From positions 2,246,501 to 2,310,500 of the forward strand of contig JAUPFP010000029.1 in the NCBI GenBank assembly GCA_036925085.1: a stretch of 64,000 nucleotides of DNA. Direction: 5' to 3'. This DNA is from Brachycybe producta. Its lineage: Eukaryota; Arthropoda; Diplopoda; Playtdesmida; Andrognathidae. Made by a program: the position numbers and the translations under genes. Under the pieces are notes generated by a model. That model ran no database searches. It was not told the origin of the DNA and saw nothing but the letters and a program-made list of their open reading frames with translations. Shown here piece after piece: positions 1-11,500 of this stretch (position 1 is the stretch's first letter; each line of letters begins with the position of its first letter).

Positions 1-2031
1 TTAGTCCGTCTGGATAAATCACGCTCACAGTGTGCTGTAAATCGGAAATCATGAAGTGATAAACTGTTGGCAAATGCAATTTTCTCGTCTCCTAAAGCAA
101 AAAAGAGCTATTTAATATGTATTTTTCTAATTTTTGCATGAAATTGTAACGAATCGCACTTTATAAAATGTGCAGATAGATTGTTTCATGGCTGACAGTT
201 GAGTAACGACACCATCGGAAAGTAAAGAAGCCAAAGGAGCGACTGACATAGTCGACGGAACAACAGCAATGACATCGATAGCCAATGTCATGTCCACTGA
301 ACTGAAATCTCCTATTATCAAATTGAAATCTTTATAATTAGTAATTACATAGAAAATCTGAAATGAAGAAAAATGAAGTCTCACTTCGTTCGTAACGAAT
401 GATCGGAACACAAGAGACAGTTTGTCTTATGGCATCGTCTCCAGTTATTTGCAACAAAAGATCCATGTTTAAGAAATTTGGACCGTTGTTTCCTCCTTTC
501 TTCTTCTTCTTGTTCTGTTTCTTCGTTTGATATCCATCGTCTTCTTGATCGTCATTTGATTGAAGGCGTGACGAAAGTTCGCCACATTCAGAGTCTTCAT
601 CAAAAAACGAACAGACCCTTAACGAATCGTCAGAGTTAAACAGAACGACGTCAGATTTCTGAAGACGAAATGCACAGATTGGAGACAGAATCTTTTCCTT
701 CAACGCATCGAAGGACCTCTCCACATTAAGCACCAAACACTCTGAAAACAAAGAGATCATAACGTGAAATATATGCATAATTCCACAAATTCAATTAAAA
801 ATTTATAATTTTGCTGGGTTTGTGTTAGCTGATAAAAATTCTTGAACTGATCCACTTTTTGAAGCCTTCGTGGCCTCTGAGACCATTTCCAGACTTTTGA
901 CCATTTTTGAAAAACGTAAAGACATGATTTTTCCCATTTTTTTTAGAATTTTAAAAATTCTAAAAATTTGAGACTCTTGGAGCCAATTGACCTCTCATGA
1001 GACCTTCTCTAGGTCTTTAAATACATAAAAAACGAGAACAATAAGTGGATTTTAGGCCATTTTTTTACAAAATGTAGTTCATTTCAACACGCTGAATATA
1101 ATTCATTCATTACAAATATATATATCTATTTCGACAGTTGAATTGTTCCCAATAAGCCACGTTATAATACCTAACTAAAAAAACTAATTGTCTAAAATAT
1201 GATTTGATATTTTCACAGAAATGTGACAAAAACTGACGTGAAAAATGAACAAAATGACTTTTTCTTAACCGTACCAATGTCATTACTCGTTTCAAATGTC
1301 AATGACAATTTCCCACGGGCTCTGATCCACGTAGCAGAGGATAAGAGAGATTCTGCGTCCAAAATAGACAACTTCGAGTCGGCCTCAAAGAACTCGGACT
1401 GAACCGTATCATACAACTGAACCTCCTTTCGAATGACGTCATCATCATCTAAAGATTCAGCACTGACGAAAACTAACAACGGGTAATTCAAGAAATACTG
1501 AAAAGAATACAGAAGAAGAAATTAACGAATTTATAAAGTCAATTACGTAGAATTCCAATTTAAAGTCACTTTAAGTTTCGAGCTAAGAATATGATTCAGA
1601 ATGGTTTGTTTTTCCTCTTTAGTCTGAGTCGATTTCTTGTAAACGCCAACTAAACTGAATCCTAGAGAAATATAAACAAAATGACGTCAAATAAAAGTAC
1701 TAAATTATGTTTATAGTTTCGAATTACCAGTTGGTAACAATGAGACGATGCTGTTTACGTATAAATGCACGGAACGAGACGACGGATCGTGAAACTGTAA
1801 CAGATCGAAAGCGACTGATCCAAAGCAGACGATCTCAGAATCATCGGACCAACCGAATAAAAGCACAGTTTCATCATTTAAGGCCTTCAACTTCTAATAA
1901 TATCAACGATTACAAGTGAAACTCATAGTAGAACGTACATTAATTAATAAAGAACACGTAAAACAACTTAAACATACCTTTGAAAGTGCTGTAGAAAGTT
2001 TAACAGATGGAGAAATACCGACAGACTCCAT
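1..2031 (-). CDS. UFSP2: UFSP2-like UFM1-specific protease, N-terminal part (7 exons, partial)
   Basis: Coding exons, 5' to 3' on the minus strand: 2031-1978, 1893-1728, 1661-1570, 1497-1275, 741-385, 296-160 and 91 to beyond base 1. All introns are GT-AG and all phases agree, giving 373 residues. The last three exons resemble animal UFSP2: a Lys-rich stretch (KKQNKKKKKGG) precedes NMDLLLQITGDD and VPIIRYER, then VDMTLAIDVIAVVPS, an amphipathic segment ending SICTFYK, and HLPTVYHFMI...SVIYPDGL. This matches the human order of NIDLMLEMS, TPIIER, VNMTLPVDAV and ISYPSGIPDG. UFSP2 cleaves UFM1 precursor and UFM1 conjugates at the ER; its N-terminal domain helps recognise partners. The catalytic Cys and Asp-Pro-His region is C-terminal and off the window. 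The N-terminus is longer than the human one. The start at 2031 (MESVGI) is preferred: the in-frame ATG at 2103 lies in a transposable element and upstream of a splice-acceptor-like site. Donor of exon 3 (AAA|GTGACT) was chosen because it alone keeps the frame. Confidence 0.88.
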
Positions 2032-2033
2032 CT

Positions 2034-2095
2034 TGATGACGTCACTACTATAAATTAACCGGTTACCGAAACTCCACCGGCTAAAAGAAAAAAAG
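2034..2095 (-). promoter_or_regulatory. UFSP2 5' flank: palindromic CRE/ATF motif and acceptor-like tract
   Basis: Reading toward UFSP2 on the minus strand, a pyrimidine tract ending in TTTTCTTTTAG stops at 2081. It is followed by 49 bases without an ATG and then the start codon at 2031 in a good context (TCAAGATGG). The perfect palindrome TGACGTCA, the CRE/ATF consensus, lies at 2037-2044, five bases upstream of the ATG. The tract looks like a 3' splice acceptor, so the short leader may be joined to an upstream untranslated exon or to a trans-spliced leader. The motifs are seen; the functions are inferred. Confidence 0.4.
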
Positions 2096-2289
2096 ACAGG
2101 CATCTGTAGATAGCTTCAGAATATCTTTTTCTCCGCCCTTTTATGAACGTCAGACCAAATATCAACAAATTAGAAATAAAAAGGGCAAGGTATGTGGCAT
2201 CAGACCAAGTAACTAACCAATTATAAATTAATGACGCTCATAAAAGGGGCGAAGCCAAAGAAATTCTGAAGCTGTCTACAGATGCCTGT
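2096..2289. mobile_element. Hairpin MITE (ACAGGCA family), copy 1, next to UFSP2
   Basis: A 194-bp inverted-repeat element begins ACAGGCATCTGTAGA and ends TCTACAGATGCCTGT, with longer inner arms (AGCTTCAGAAT / ATTCTGAAGCT). It is flanked by the identical 8-bp direct repeat AAAAAAAG at 2088-2095 and 2290-2297, a target-site duplication. It has no coding capacity. It lies 65 bp upstream of the UFSP2 start codon, so it may form part of that gene's promoter or 5' intron. Confidence 0.8.
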
Positions 2290-2297
2290 AAAAAAAG

Positions 2298-3868
2298 ACC
2301 CGGGAAAATTAAAAAAATTTCCGCCAAATATTCAAACATTAGATTACTACGGAGATCTGTAAAATATTTATTTTTAAAAAATTCTAAATTTTAAATAATG
2401 CATTATTTATTTTGTATTTCTTGTGAAATGTGGTGGGTCCTAAGCCCCATTATCAGAACCCTTTTTTCCGATTTAATGACAGGGCTTTTCTCATACTACT
2501 TATAGGCCCTCCTGTATTTATTAATACGTTGCATTAATAAAATATTATATATTGAAATCATAATTTGTGTTTGCATTTTATGAATGAAAGTAACAGAGAT
2601 TTGGCTGGGGTTTGATTGAGTTTGATAAAAAGCTTTTTTTTTTAAGTTTTCGTTAAGTTTTGGATAAAATCACCCGAAACTGAACGAAAACTTAAAAAAA
2701 AGTTTATTGAATTTTGAATGAATTTCGGTTGAATTTTTAATTGAATTTTAGTTGGATTTTGATTGAATTGAGTCCAAAAGGGGTTTGGGTTGCGTGTTAA
2801 AAATAATTTTAAAGAAAACACAACTTAATAGTCAGAACGTACAAAAACATTCAAATAAAATTATCATACTGTAGTTGCCCATTCTGATCAAGTCTGTTAA
2901 CCACTTGATGCCCCCGTTACCATTTTCTCGAGAATTTAAGTCAACTGCAACAACCTATTATGGAGTTTACTCACAAGTGTTAAAAAGCTCAGTAACAAAC
3001 AAACCCAAATACCCAATAAAATAAGTCACATTGGATTAAATTACAGATATTTCAAACAAAAATTATCAAAATCTTGAAAAATTTATTATGCAAAAAAAAA
3101 TTTCAATATGTAAAAAGTCATCAAAAAACGACTTAGAAAAAAATTGGTACAAAATAGTCCCTGATTTTTTAATACACAAATGTCAAAAATATAAAATTTT
3201 TTCTATGTTCAATTTTTTTATCAAAAGAGGAGAGAATCTTTTTTGTGTGTGTGTTTTAGTAATAATTATAACATTACTAAATTTATTTTTTTTGGTTGGA
3301 CGGGTTTTAAATAAATTTTAAGGCACTGTACAATAAAAAAGAAGAAAAATCAATGAACTTAAAAATAAGTAAACTTGGTCTTTTTTTGGCACTAAAACCC
3401 TACTGAAATGGACGATTCAAAAGAAATTTCGTTATTTCTTTGATAGACTTTTGAAGTCTCTTCTTTTCAAAATGGAAAATTGAAAATTAAAAAAAAATGA
3501 GTTTTTTCTTTGTAGTTTGGACACATTTGGGTTCACCAAAATGCTGAGAAATGAAAAACAAAAAACATTTCTTACAAAAAAAAATATCGAGTATCAATTT
3601 AAAATTGTTACAATTGTCAGAAGAAATACAAAAGAACACACGCACACTCAAAACACATTCACACACAATAAAATTATTTTACAAAATCAAATGTACAAAA
3701 AAAACAGAAACTAAACACAAAAGGGGGCATTATTTAAAAGATCACATTGGATCATTTCAAATTGAAACATTTCTAAAGAAAACATGGCACAAAAACACAA
3801 ACGAAAAGGTCAGTAGTCATTTCCCAACGGTCATACGTATTCGTAACGAACACAAATTAAGAATCTCA
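2298..3868. other. Intergenic DNA and presumed 3' UTR of the cadherin gene
   Basis: AT-rich DNA between the cadherin stop codon and the element upstream of UFSP2. No coding exon is recognisable; the two short plus-strand open frames at 3088-3321 and 3517-3714 are low complexity. An imperfect hairpin (AAGTTTTCGTTAAGTTTT facing CTGAACGAAAACTT) lies at about 2644-2696, inside a stretch rich in TTGAATT repeats. Confidence 0.6.
3292..3297 (-). terminator. Candidate polyadenylation signal for the cadherin gene
   Basis: AATAAA on the minus strand is the first such hexamer found after the stop codon at 3869, about 570 bases downstream. A second copy lies at 3082-3087. Position and consensus are the only evidence. 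Confidence 0.35.
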
Positions 3869-5589
3869 TTATACGTATTCCTCTCCTGGTTTCGCATTCG
3901 GCTTTGGATTCGTGTTTGTCGTATTGTTACTAGTGTCGGGCAATTCTGCAATGTCTTTAAATACCCCTACCATGCTTTCAAAGCTAGGACCCCAGTTCAA
4001 GAGACAATCCCACCTGAACGTGGAACCGTTCGGTGGTTTATAAGACATGTTGGACATGTCATCGTCCGATGCAACAAGTGTACTGAGAGACCCACGAAAC
4101 GAATCGAAACCATCGTACGCTTTAGCAAAGTCTTGGTCATCGTTTTCGTTGTCGACCTCGGCCAACTTTGAGAAAATCATGTTCCCCGTACGGAATTCTC
4201 GACCGGGTTTCTCGAAGTTGTTCTCGTACTCGAATTCGGAGCACGTAAAAGAGTCGTTGCCACTTTCGTCCGTCGACGAATCGGCCGCCTCCAACAGTTC
4301 TGTATTCGTCTCCATTAGTTCGGCCAATTTATCTTTGGCCGGATTCTCGTCACTGGACGAAGAGACGACGTCCAACGTACTGACCAAACTGGAATTACGT
4401 GGCCTCGTGTTCAACCGGTCGATCTCTTCAGCCGTCAGACCTACGGCCATCACTTGACCACTCGAAACACCGACCCCTTTCTTAACCTTACAGTTGTTGC
4501 CCTGAGTATTAGAGTGGACACTACCCGCTGTGCTGTGACTAAGATGACTCACGGGACTGTTCAAACTCCTCTCGGAATTGGTGACTGGATGGTCTTTGAA
4601 GCTCTTGACGCCTCTACCCTGAGACGTTCCGAGCAGAGCCGACTGCAACGGGCGTCCGCTGATGTCTTGCAGAGTGAGAATGCGAGGTGTCGTCTGTTGG
4701 GACATTTCGCTCGATGGACTTAGCCTCGCTAAAGGAGTACTCTGCATCTTTAATATATTTGGACTGTCCCTTTGCGTCACGACAGAGCTCGGACTATGTC
4801 TCATTGCAGTGTGACCACTTTCACGCAACATTCCGGTCGTCTGAAACAGATGCGGACTGTGCCGGTGGTTGTGTTTATGATAGTTGGACAGATGAGGATT
4901 CGTCTTATATTTTCTTATGTTGCCATCTCGATAACCTTTATAGTGGTAAACGATATCGATGTCCGACGGAGCGATGCTACTCGCATTCTCGAGATCGTAA
5001 TGTTCCGGTGCTTCCGAGTCTTGCATCGCACTCACGGTAGACATGTTACTGTTGTCTTTCATTCCTCCCACTTGATCGTCCGCCTGCCTCGACATGAGCG
5101 GCGGTTTGTTTACTATCTCGCGTTCGATGATGTCTGGCCTCTGAGGCCTATCGGTCACTTCTCTCTCTTTAAACTTTTTGGCAGCCAATTCTTGACCAAA
5201 ATGATTCCTCAATACATCGTTGGCCACCTCACCGTTCTCGATAAATCCAGAGTCCTGATGACTGACGGAACTGTCCACCAATGAGTTTCCGAGCAAGACG
5301 TTACCATTTGACTTGATCTGAGAATGACCTTTGTCACGTTGCTGACGTCGGTGACGAAAAAAGACAAAGCTGACCAAGATGGCAACCATAAGTACAATAA
5401 AAAAGATGATCACCAAAGTAACTCCGATGCTTAGAGGGTCAGTAGACGAAGCTCCTTTAACTAGAACGGGACCGATACAGCCCCGTTTAACTCTGCCGTT
5501 GGTTACCGCTTCGAAAACACCACTCGACGACGAATTAAGACTTTGTAATTCACTGTCCACGATGAAACTCGATATACAACCTTCAAAAC
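3869..5589 (-). CDS. FAT4: Fat-class cadherin terminal exon (membrane segment and cytoplasmic tail)
   Basis: The last coding exon (1,721 nt with TAA stop at 3871-3869). It finishes laminin G 2, then a helix LSIGVTLVIIFFIVLMVAIL (nt 5434-5357) bounded inside by RHRRQQRDK. The tail is Ser-, Asp- and Asn-rich. Its end carries an acidic segment, DSFRGSLSTLVASDDD, and a compact conserved-looking block WDCLLNWGPSFESMVG plus VFKDIAELPD (about nt 4018-3937), resembling motifs at the ends of FAT4 and Dachsous tails. The chain ends GEEYV, which could bind a PDZ domain (Glu at -2, Val at 0). Long antisense open frames over this exon are shadows. Confidence 0.92.
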
Positions 5590-8500
5590 CTACAAATAAA
5601 ACAATGAATATATCAATTACAACAAATGTATTCGAAGTATGTGAAAATACAATGAAAACCGTTTAACACGATTATTTACGAAATTCGTGTTAAAAGAATT
5701 TTTTTTATGCTATTCTAAGGGACCGAGATCGAAAATATATTTCGTGTTAAACGGTTTTCACCGTAGTGAGAGGAAATAAAGCTTTGAATCTTACTCGACA
5801 TGACTTCGTTGGCACCGACGACGTCCACATCTGAAGCACCGAGTATAACTTTCGTAAGATACGGATCGAGAAATTCGTGCACCAGTCCCGCATCTACAAG
5901 TTTATTGGTTTCACCGTTGAGCATAACTTGAATGACTTTTCCAGTCTGTGCTAGTGAGACATTGTGCCATTCTCCGTTAGATACGGATATTTCGGAAACG
6001 CTTAAATTGACCGCAGGTTGTGAACCGAGTTTTGAAGTGTAATGCAGAACATTTCCACGAATCTATAAGAGAAACAACAACACAAATCGTGAAAAAAAAA
6101 TCATCATCATATAATCGTTTTCTCGTCTTTTTACAACTCAATCACTTACGTAGATGACTGTGTAATCTTCATTCGTTGCCAGATACAAAAGAACAACATT
6201 GGAAACCGACGTTCTGAACTGCAACGATAGCGAACTTTGCCAACTTCCTACGCTACGTGTCGAACGGGAAGATTCAAAAGTTGACTGCAATAAACGTCTT
6301 CGACGATGTTTTTCGGACACTCGAAACTCGATGTAGGATCCACCCTCTAAAGTGACTGGCTGGAAAGCTAAAAAAAACCGCAGAAAAAAGAGACCAGTCA
6401 GACGATGATTACAAAAGAGTTTACGTTTCATCTCTCTTTCCCTCGTACCTTCGTGGCAGTTAGGAGCAATGATTTGGTTCTGACAAACACACGTATGACC
6501 GAACCATTGGTCGATACACTTGCCCTGTTCGCCACAAGAGTCTGCGCGGCAAACGCTCTGTTGCCGCGGACACGTTGTCGACGTTCCACGTGACGACAGA
6601 GCATTCGACAAGTTTACAGTCTGACCATTGATGGCCACACTCTGAATACAGCCGATAAAGTCATCAGACTGAACTTGACCCGGTCTGTCCGTGATAGCTC
6701 TAATCGATGGTATTCCACCCAAATACAGATGCTCGTTATTAAAATTCAGAGCCCTGAATAAAAACAGACATTGAGAGAAATATTTAACAAGGTTTTCAAG
6801 TGTAAATCTCCCTTTCAAACTCTGGTTATTCTATTTTTCAGGAGCAAAATCAATAAAAACTTGAAAGAGTAGAAAAACTAGAAGAGTAGCTCAATCACGT
6901 ATCACGTTGGGTATTTTATGTTGATAGCTTTTAAAATAAGCTTTTTATGACAATTTGAAAAATAAAAGTTTATTTTGAAAGATATCAACATTACCAAAGA
7001 TATCAACATACTATTAAGTAATTCCGCTACCGTTCTAGTTTCTAACACACTTTCGATTTCTCATAAACGCTGAAAAGCAGAATTAATCTGAGTTCGACGG
7101 GCGTTCACACTTTTAAAATCAGCTCAAGTGATGTGGTTCGTTTATTTACCCAGCATAGCCATGTTCTTCAGCCGAACATTTTGCATCTCCTGGCACGCAT
7201 TCATTACACGAAACTCCGTTATCACGACAACTTGAGACCAACATGGAAGCGACACGCCCGTTACGTGTGACCACCACTTTGTACCAGTTACCATCAGAAA
7301 CGGTAACATTAGGCAGTTGTAGAGATGTAATCGCAGTTCTAGTGCCTCCGAATGAAAATTTCAGCTGACCACCGAGAATTTCGAGAGCAACAAAATCGGA
7401 CCTTCCACCCACTTGCGGTCCATAGTTATACACGAGAAGACCTTCCGACTTTGTCGTTGAAAAGATGACTGAAAAGTCGTTGGTGTTAGAATTGAGCGAG
7501 GGGAACGACATGTATGAGAGCTCGTGGAAACCTCGAGTGGACCGTTCGCAGTGTTGACCATAAAATCCCGGTGGACAATTGCAACGAAAGCCAGGTTTTG
7601 TCGAAACGCATACGCCGCCATTGTCGCAAGGACTCGGGCGGCAACTGTCAGACACAACTTCACAGAGACCACCGCGAAATCCTGGACGACACATGCAGAA
7701 ATAGTTTCCATCCGGTGTCTCTTGACATGTGCCACCATTCTTGCAAGGACCGTTGGCACACGCATCCGTTCTTTCAACATCGCATACTTTGCCACGGTAG
7801 AAAGGAGGGCAAGTGCACACAAATCCGTGTCCATCACGGCTACAAGAACCACTGTGTCGGCACGGATTCGGTGAACATGGATCTGTTCGATAATCGCATT
7901 GTTCGCCGGTGAATCCTTGATGGCATTTACAAGTGACCACTCTTCTTATAGAAGTTGAGCTGAGAATTAGTGAGGAACTGGTTGCAACCGACGAGTTATC
8001 GGAACTGATAACTATTTCGCTATTGCACTGACCACCGTTCTTACAAGGTGAATCATCGCAAGGGTCGTAATCGACAGTCAGCGAACGGCCAAGCGTACGA
8101 CCGAGACCACCTCCGGAAAGAACCTGAACCAAATCACGGCTCGGTACAACGACATCTGGTCCTTCTCCTCCGATAAACACTTCCAAATCATTCTTCTCCT
8201 GAGAAATGCTAAACACAAGAGCCGATGCTTTCATCGGAGATAACAGTTGGTCGATGGCTCGAGAAAATGTGTTAAGATAATTGGCAACGAAGAAAGTGGC
8301 AGTTATGTTAGGAATTCTGACAGTGACACAATTATTGATTGTGTCGTTATCCAGAAATTTCAATTCGATGTGAGCAGTCACCGTGACATCGGAATGAATA
8401 CCATCGTTTCCCGTCAATCGCAACACGTCTGAGCCACTGTCGCCACTTCTCACGCTATAAACGTTGCAGCTGCTATCCTGAACCGTGAAAATATCACGAG

Positions 8501-11500
8501 ACGAAGACAAAATCTGACATCGAAAGTCGTTCTCGACGTCAGCATCTAAAGGATGAAGGCTAGCAACAAAAACGTCCTTCGAAGATCCAGGTAACACGTA
8601 AGATAGAACGGTCACATTTCTCGGTTGAGATGGATTGTCATTTTTGTCTCTAACCCGAACAGACAGTGGGAATCTGGACTTCATCGGAGGGTTTCCGGCA
8701 TCCGACACCTCGACGATAAAGTGAAGTTCGGGATTAGACTCTCTATCTAGAGGTTGACGAGTACGAACTAATCCCTTTGTCTGATCGATCAAGAAGAGAT
8801 CCTTATCATCGCCACCAACAATGGAGAATAAGAAAGGCGTGCCATTAGGTGGTAGATCCGGATCGGATACGGTTAACTTCATAACAACAGACTCCGGAGG
8901 TTCATCTTCGCCGACACTTCCGACTTGAGTGGGTGGATCCAAGACAGGTCCATTGTCATTTATGTCGTCCACATAAACTTTAAGGACTGTAGTTCCAGTT
9001 TGCGGAGGAACACCACTGTCGATAGCCGCCACGGTTAGATTGTAAACAGAAACGGCTTCACGATCGAGACTAGCGGCAGTTCGTATCTCGCCAGACAATG
9101 GATCGATTTTGAAGGCTCCCTGTTGATTGCCGGCGATGATGGAATATGTGAAACGGCTATTAGCTGGTCTCGTGTCGCGATCAGTCGCTTGAACAGTCGT
9201 CACCTTGGATCCAACATCGATGTCCTCGGACATGTGAACCTCGTAAAGGACTTCGGAGAAAACGGGGGGATCATTGCCATCCTGTACCTGAATAACAACC
9301 TGAGCCTCGTCTGTATCGTTGCCTCTTATAGGACCGTGGTTTTTGGCCACGACCGTCAAAACAATACGCGAAAGCGATTCGCGATCGAGGCGCCTCGACA
9401 CATAAATAACTCCCGTTTGAGAATTAACGACAAAACCTTTGCTGCTACTGCTACCGACAAACAGATAGAGAATATCTCCATCCTCCCCACCATCTTTATC
9501 GGTCGCCATTACGGCACCCACATTCGTTCCAACCGGAGATGACTCGCTCACGGTAAATTGGAACACCGACTGCACAAAGCGAGGATAAAATTCGTTGACA
9601 CCAGTTATGTGGACAACAACTTTGGCAGAATTGTATTGGACAGTGTCCGGATTGCTGGCCAGTACTTCGAGTGTAAACGAATTCTTTTCTTCCATGTTAA
9701 AAACAGCCAAAGTTGTTATGACTCCCGTCTGAAGATCAACGGCAAAACCGTCTTTTCCGTCACCTCCGACGACGCTATACTGAATGACGGCATGTCTACC
9801 AGAGTCGGCATCCTTCGCCACCAGCTGAAACACGAAACCTCCAACCTCTGAGTTCTCGGCAACGTAAGCGTCGTACACAAGGTGGTCAAACACGGGAGGA
9901 TTATCGTTTATATCCGTAATGACGATGCCGAGTTGAGAAATGGCTGACTTTTTATTAAAGCCCATATCTTCGGCCGTCACGTTCAGTTGGTATTCTTGAC
10001 GCTCTTCGTAATTAACGCTGTTCAGGATGGACACGCGACCGGTTCTCGAATCGATGGTGAATTTTCCGTCTTCGTTACCACTACTTATGCTGTATAAAAC
10101 TTGACCATTGAGACCTACGGATGAGAAAGAAATCCGATTACTTGATTAAACCAATAACTCCGGTAAATTAGGTTTACGATACAGAAAAACGGCTTTTTTT
10201 TACCCACAATTTATAAAATAATTTAGAAATGTATTTTAAACTAGATAGAAAGGCAATTTTTACGATTAATATCTTTAATAATTAATTTTTGTGTCAGTTT
10301 TGCGTTTGATACCGCAACAAAAACGGTTTCAAACTGACAAAACAAATTCATTGTCATAAAATTATCACGTATGAAATTCATTTACTTTTCTAGTTTTAAA
10401 AGAATCTTGAAAAAAATGTACCTGGATCAGCGTCTGTGGCGGACAACGTTATAACTTCAGAGTTGACCGCTTCATCTTCGGGAATGATAACTTGGTAATT
10501 AGGAGATGAGAACGTTGGTCCAAAACGGTTCTCTCCGGTGACGACAAAAGTCACCGTGGTGTCCACCTTCTGAGGAGGAATTCCTTTGTCGACAGCTTGC
10601 ACCTTTAATACCAAAGTGCTACTTTTATGGCCCAAAAGAGAAGACGATGCACTGATCCAGCCTTAAAAAAAAGAAATAAAGTAAAATTAGAAACGGATTC
10701 GCATTCCATAGTTTAACTCACGTACCAGTATTCTTGTCAATGCCAAAATATTCGGATGCATTGCCTCCAATGCCGACGTATCCAATCTCGGCATTCGTTC
10801 CGTAGTCTTCTTTGTCGTTGGCAATAACTTGGAGAATAGAAACTCCGGGTGACATGCTTTCGGGAACCGGCGAAAAATACGATGCTTCGGAAAACAACGG
10901 TGGATTGTTGTTGGAGTCGACCACAAAGACCGTGATGAGACATTCGCTAGTTAACGGAGGTTTTCCGTGGTCTTTTGCCAACACCATCAAACTATGTCGA
11001 TTCTCTGGTGAAGGTCCATAACGTGTGTGTTTGTAATTTAAAGTATGTTTACTGAAGATTTCACCGTTGGATGGGTCGATATCGAAGAAGTCCGACGTCT
11101 GTTTCAAGGAATACGACACGAATGCGTTCGGTCCTTGTTTATCTCGATCGATGGCCAGTACTTTTCCGACAAACGCCACGTTACGTTGCAACTCCGGAAA
11201 GTTAAACGTATAGTTTTTGAGCTCAAAATCTGGAGCGTTGTCGTTGACGTCCTGAACGGTTATCGTAAGCGGTGTTTCGGCTCGCCACGATCCGTCCAAA
11301 GCCGAAACCTTAAGAATATATTCGTCCTGCGTCTCGCGATCGATCTGTGCAGCTACAGTCACGTTACCACTTACCGGATCAATGCGAAAACGTCCACCTG
11401 GATTTTCGGTGAAGCTGTACGACGCATTGGCATTGGCACCGATATCTCTGTCCGAAGACGTCACCTGAATGACGAAAGCTCCGATCTCCGCGTTCTCAGT

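Noticed and set aside
1707..1919. Plus-strand open frame over UFSP2 exon 2
   Set aside because: It is antisense to an exon whose splice sites and phase fit UFSP2.
2032..2103. Alternative UFSP2 start at 2103 (MPVFFSF)
   Set aside because: That ATG is made by the end of the hairpin MITE (ATGCCTGT) and lies upstream of the acceptor-like TTTTAG at 2081.
3551..5284. Long plus-strand open frames opposite the cadherin terminal exon
   Set aside because: They are antisense shadows of a codon-biased minus-strand exon; none shows a domain and they conflict with the spliced frame.
7361..7912. Overlapping Cys- and His-rich open frames in other frames over the EGF region
   Set aside because: They come from reading the EGF repeats out of frame; the minus-strand frame with proper six-cysteine EGF spacing is the real one.
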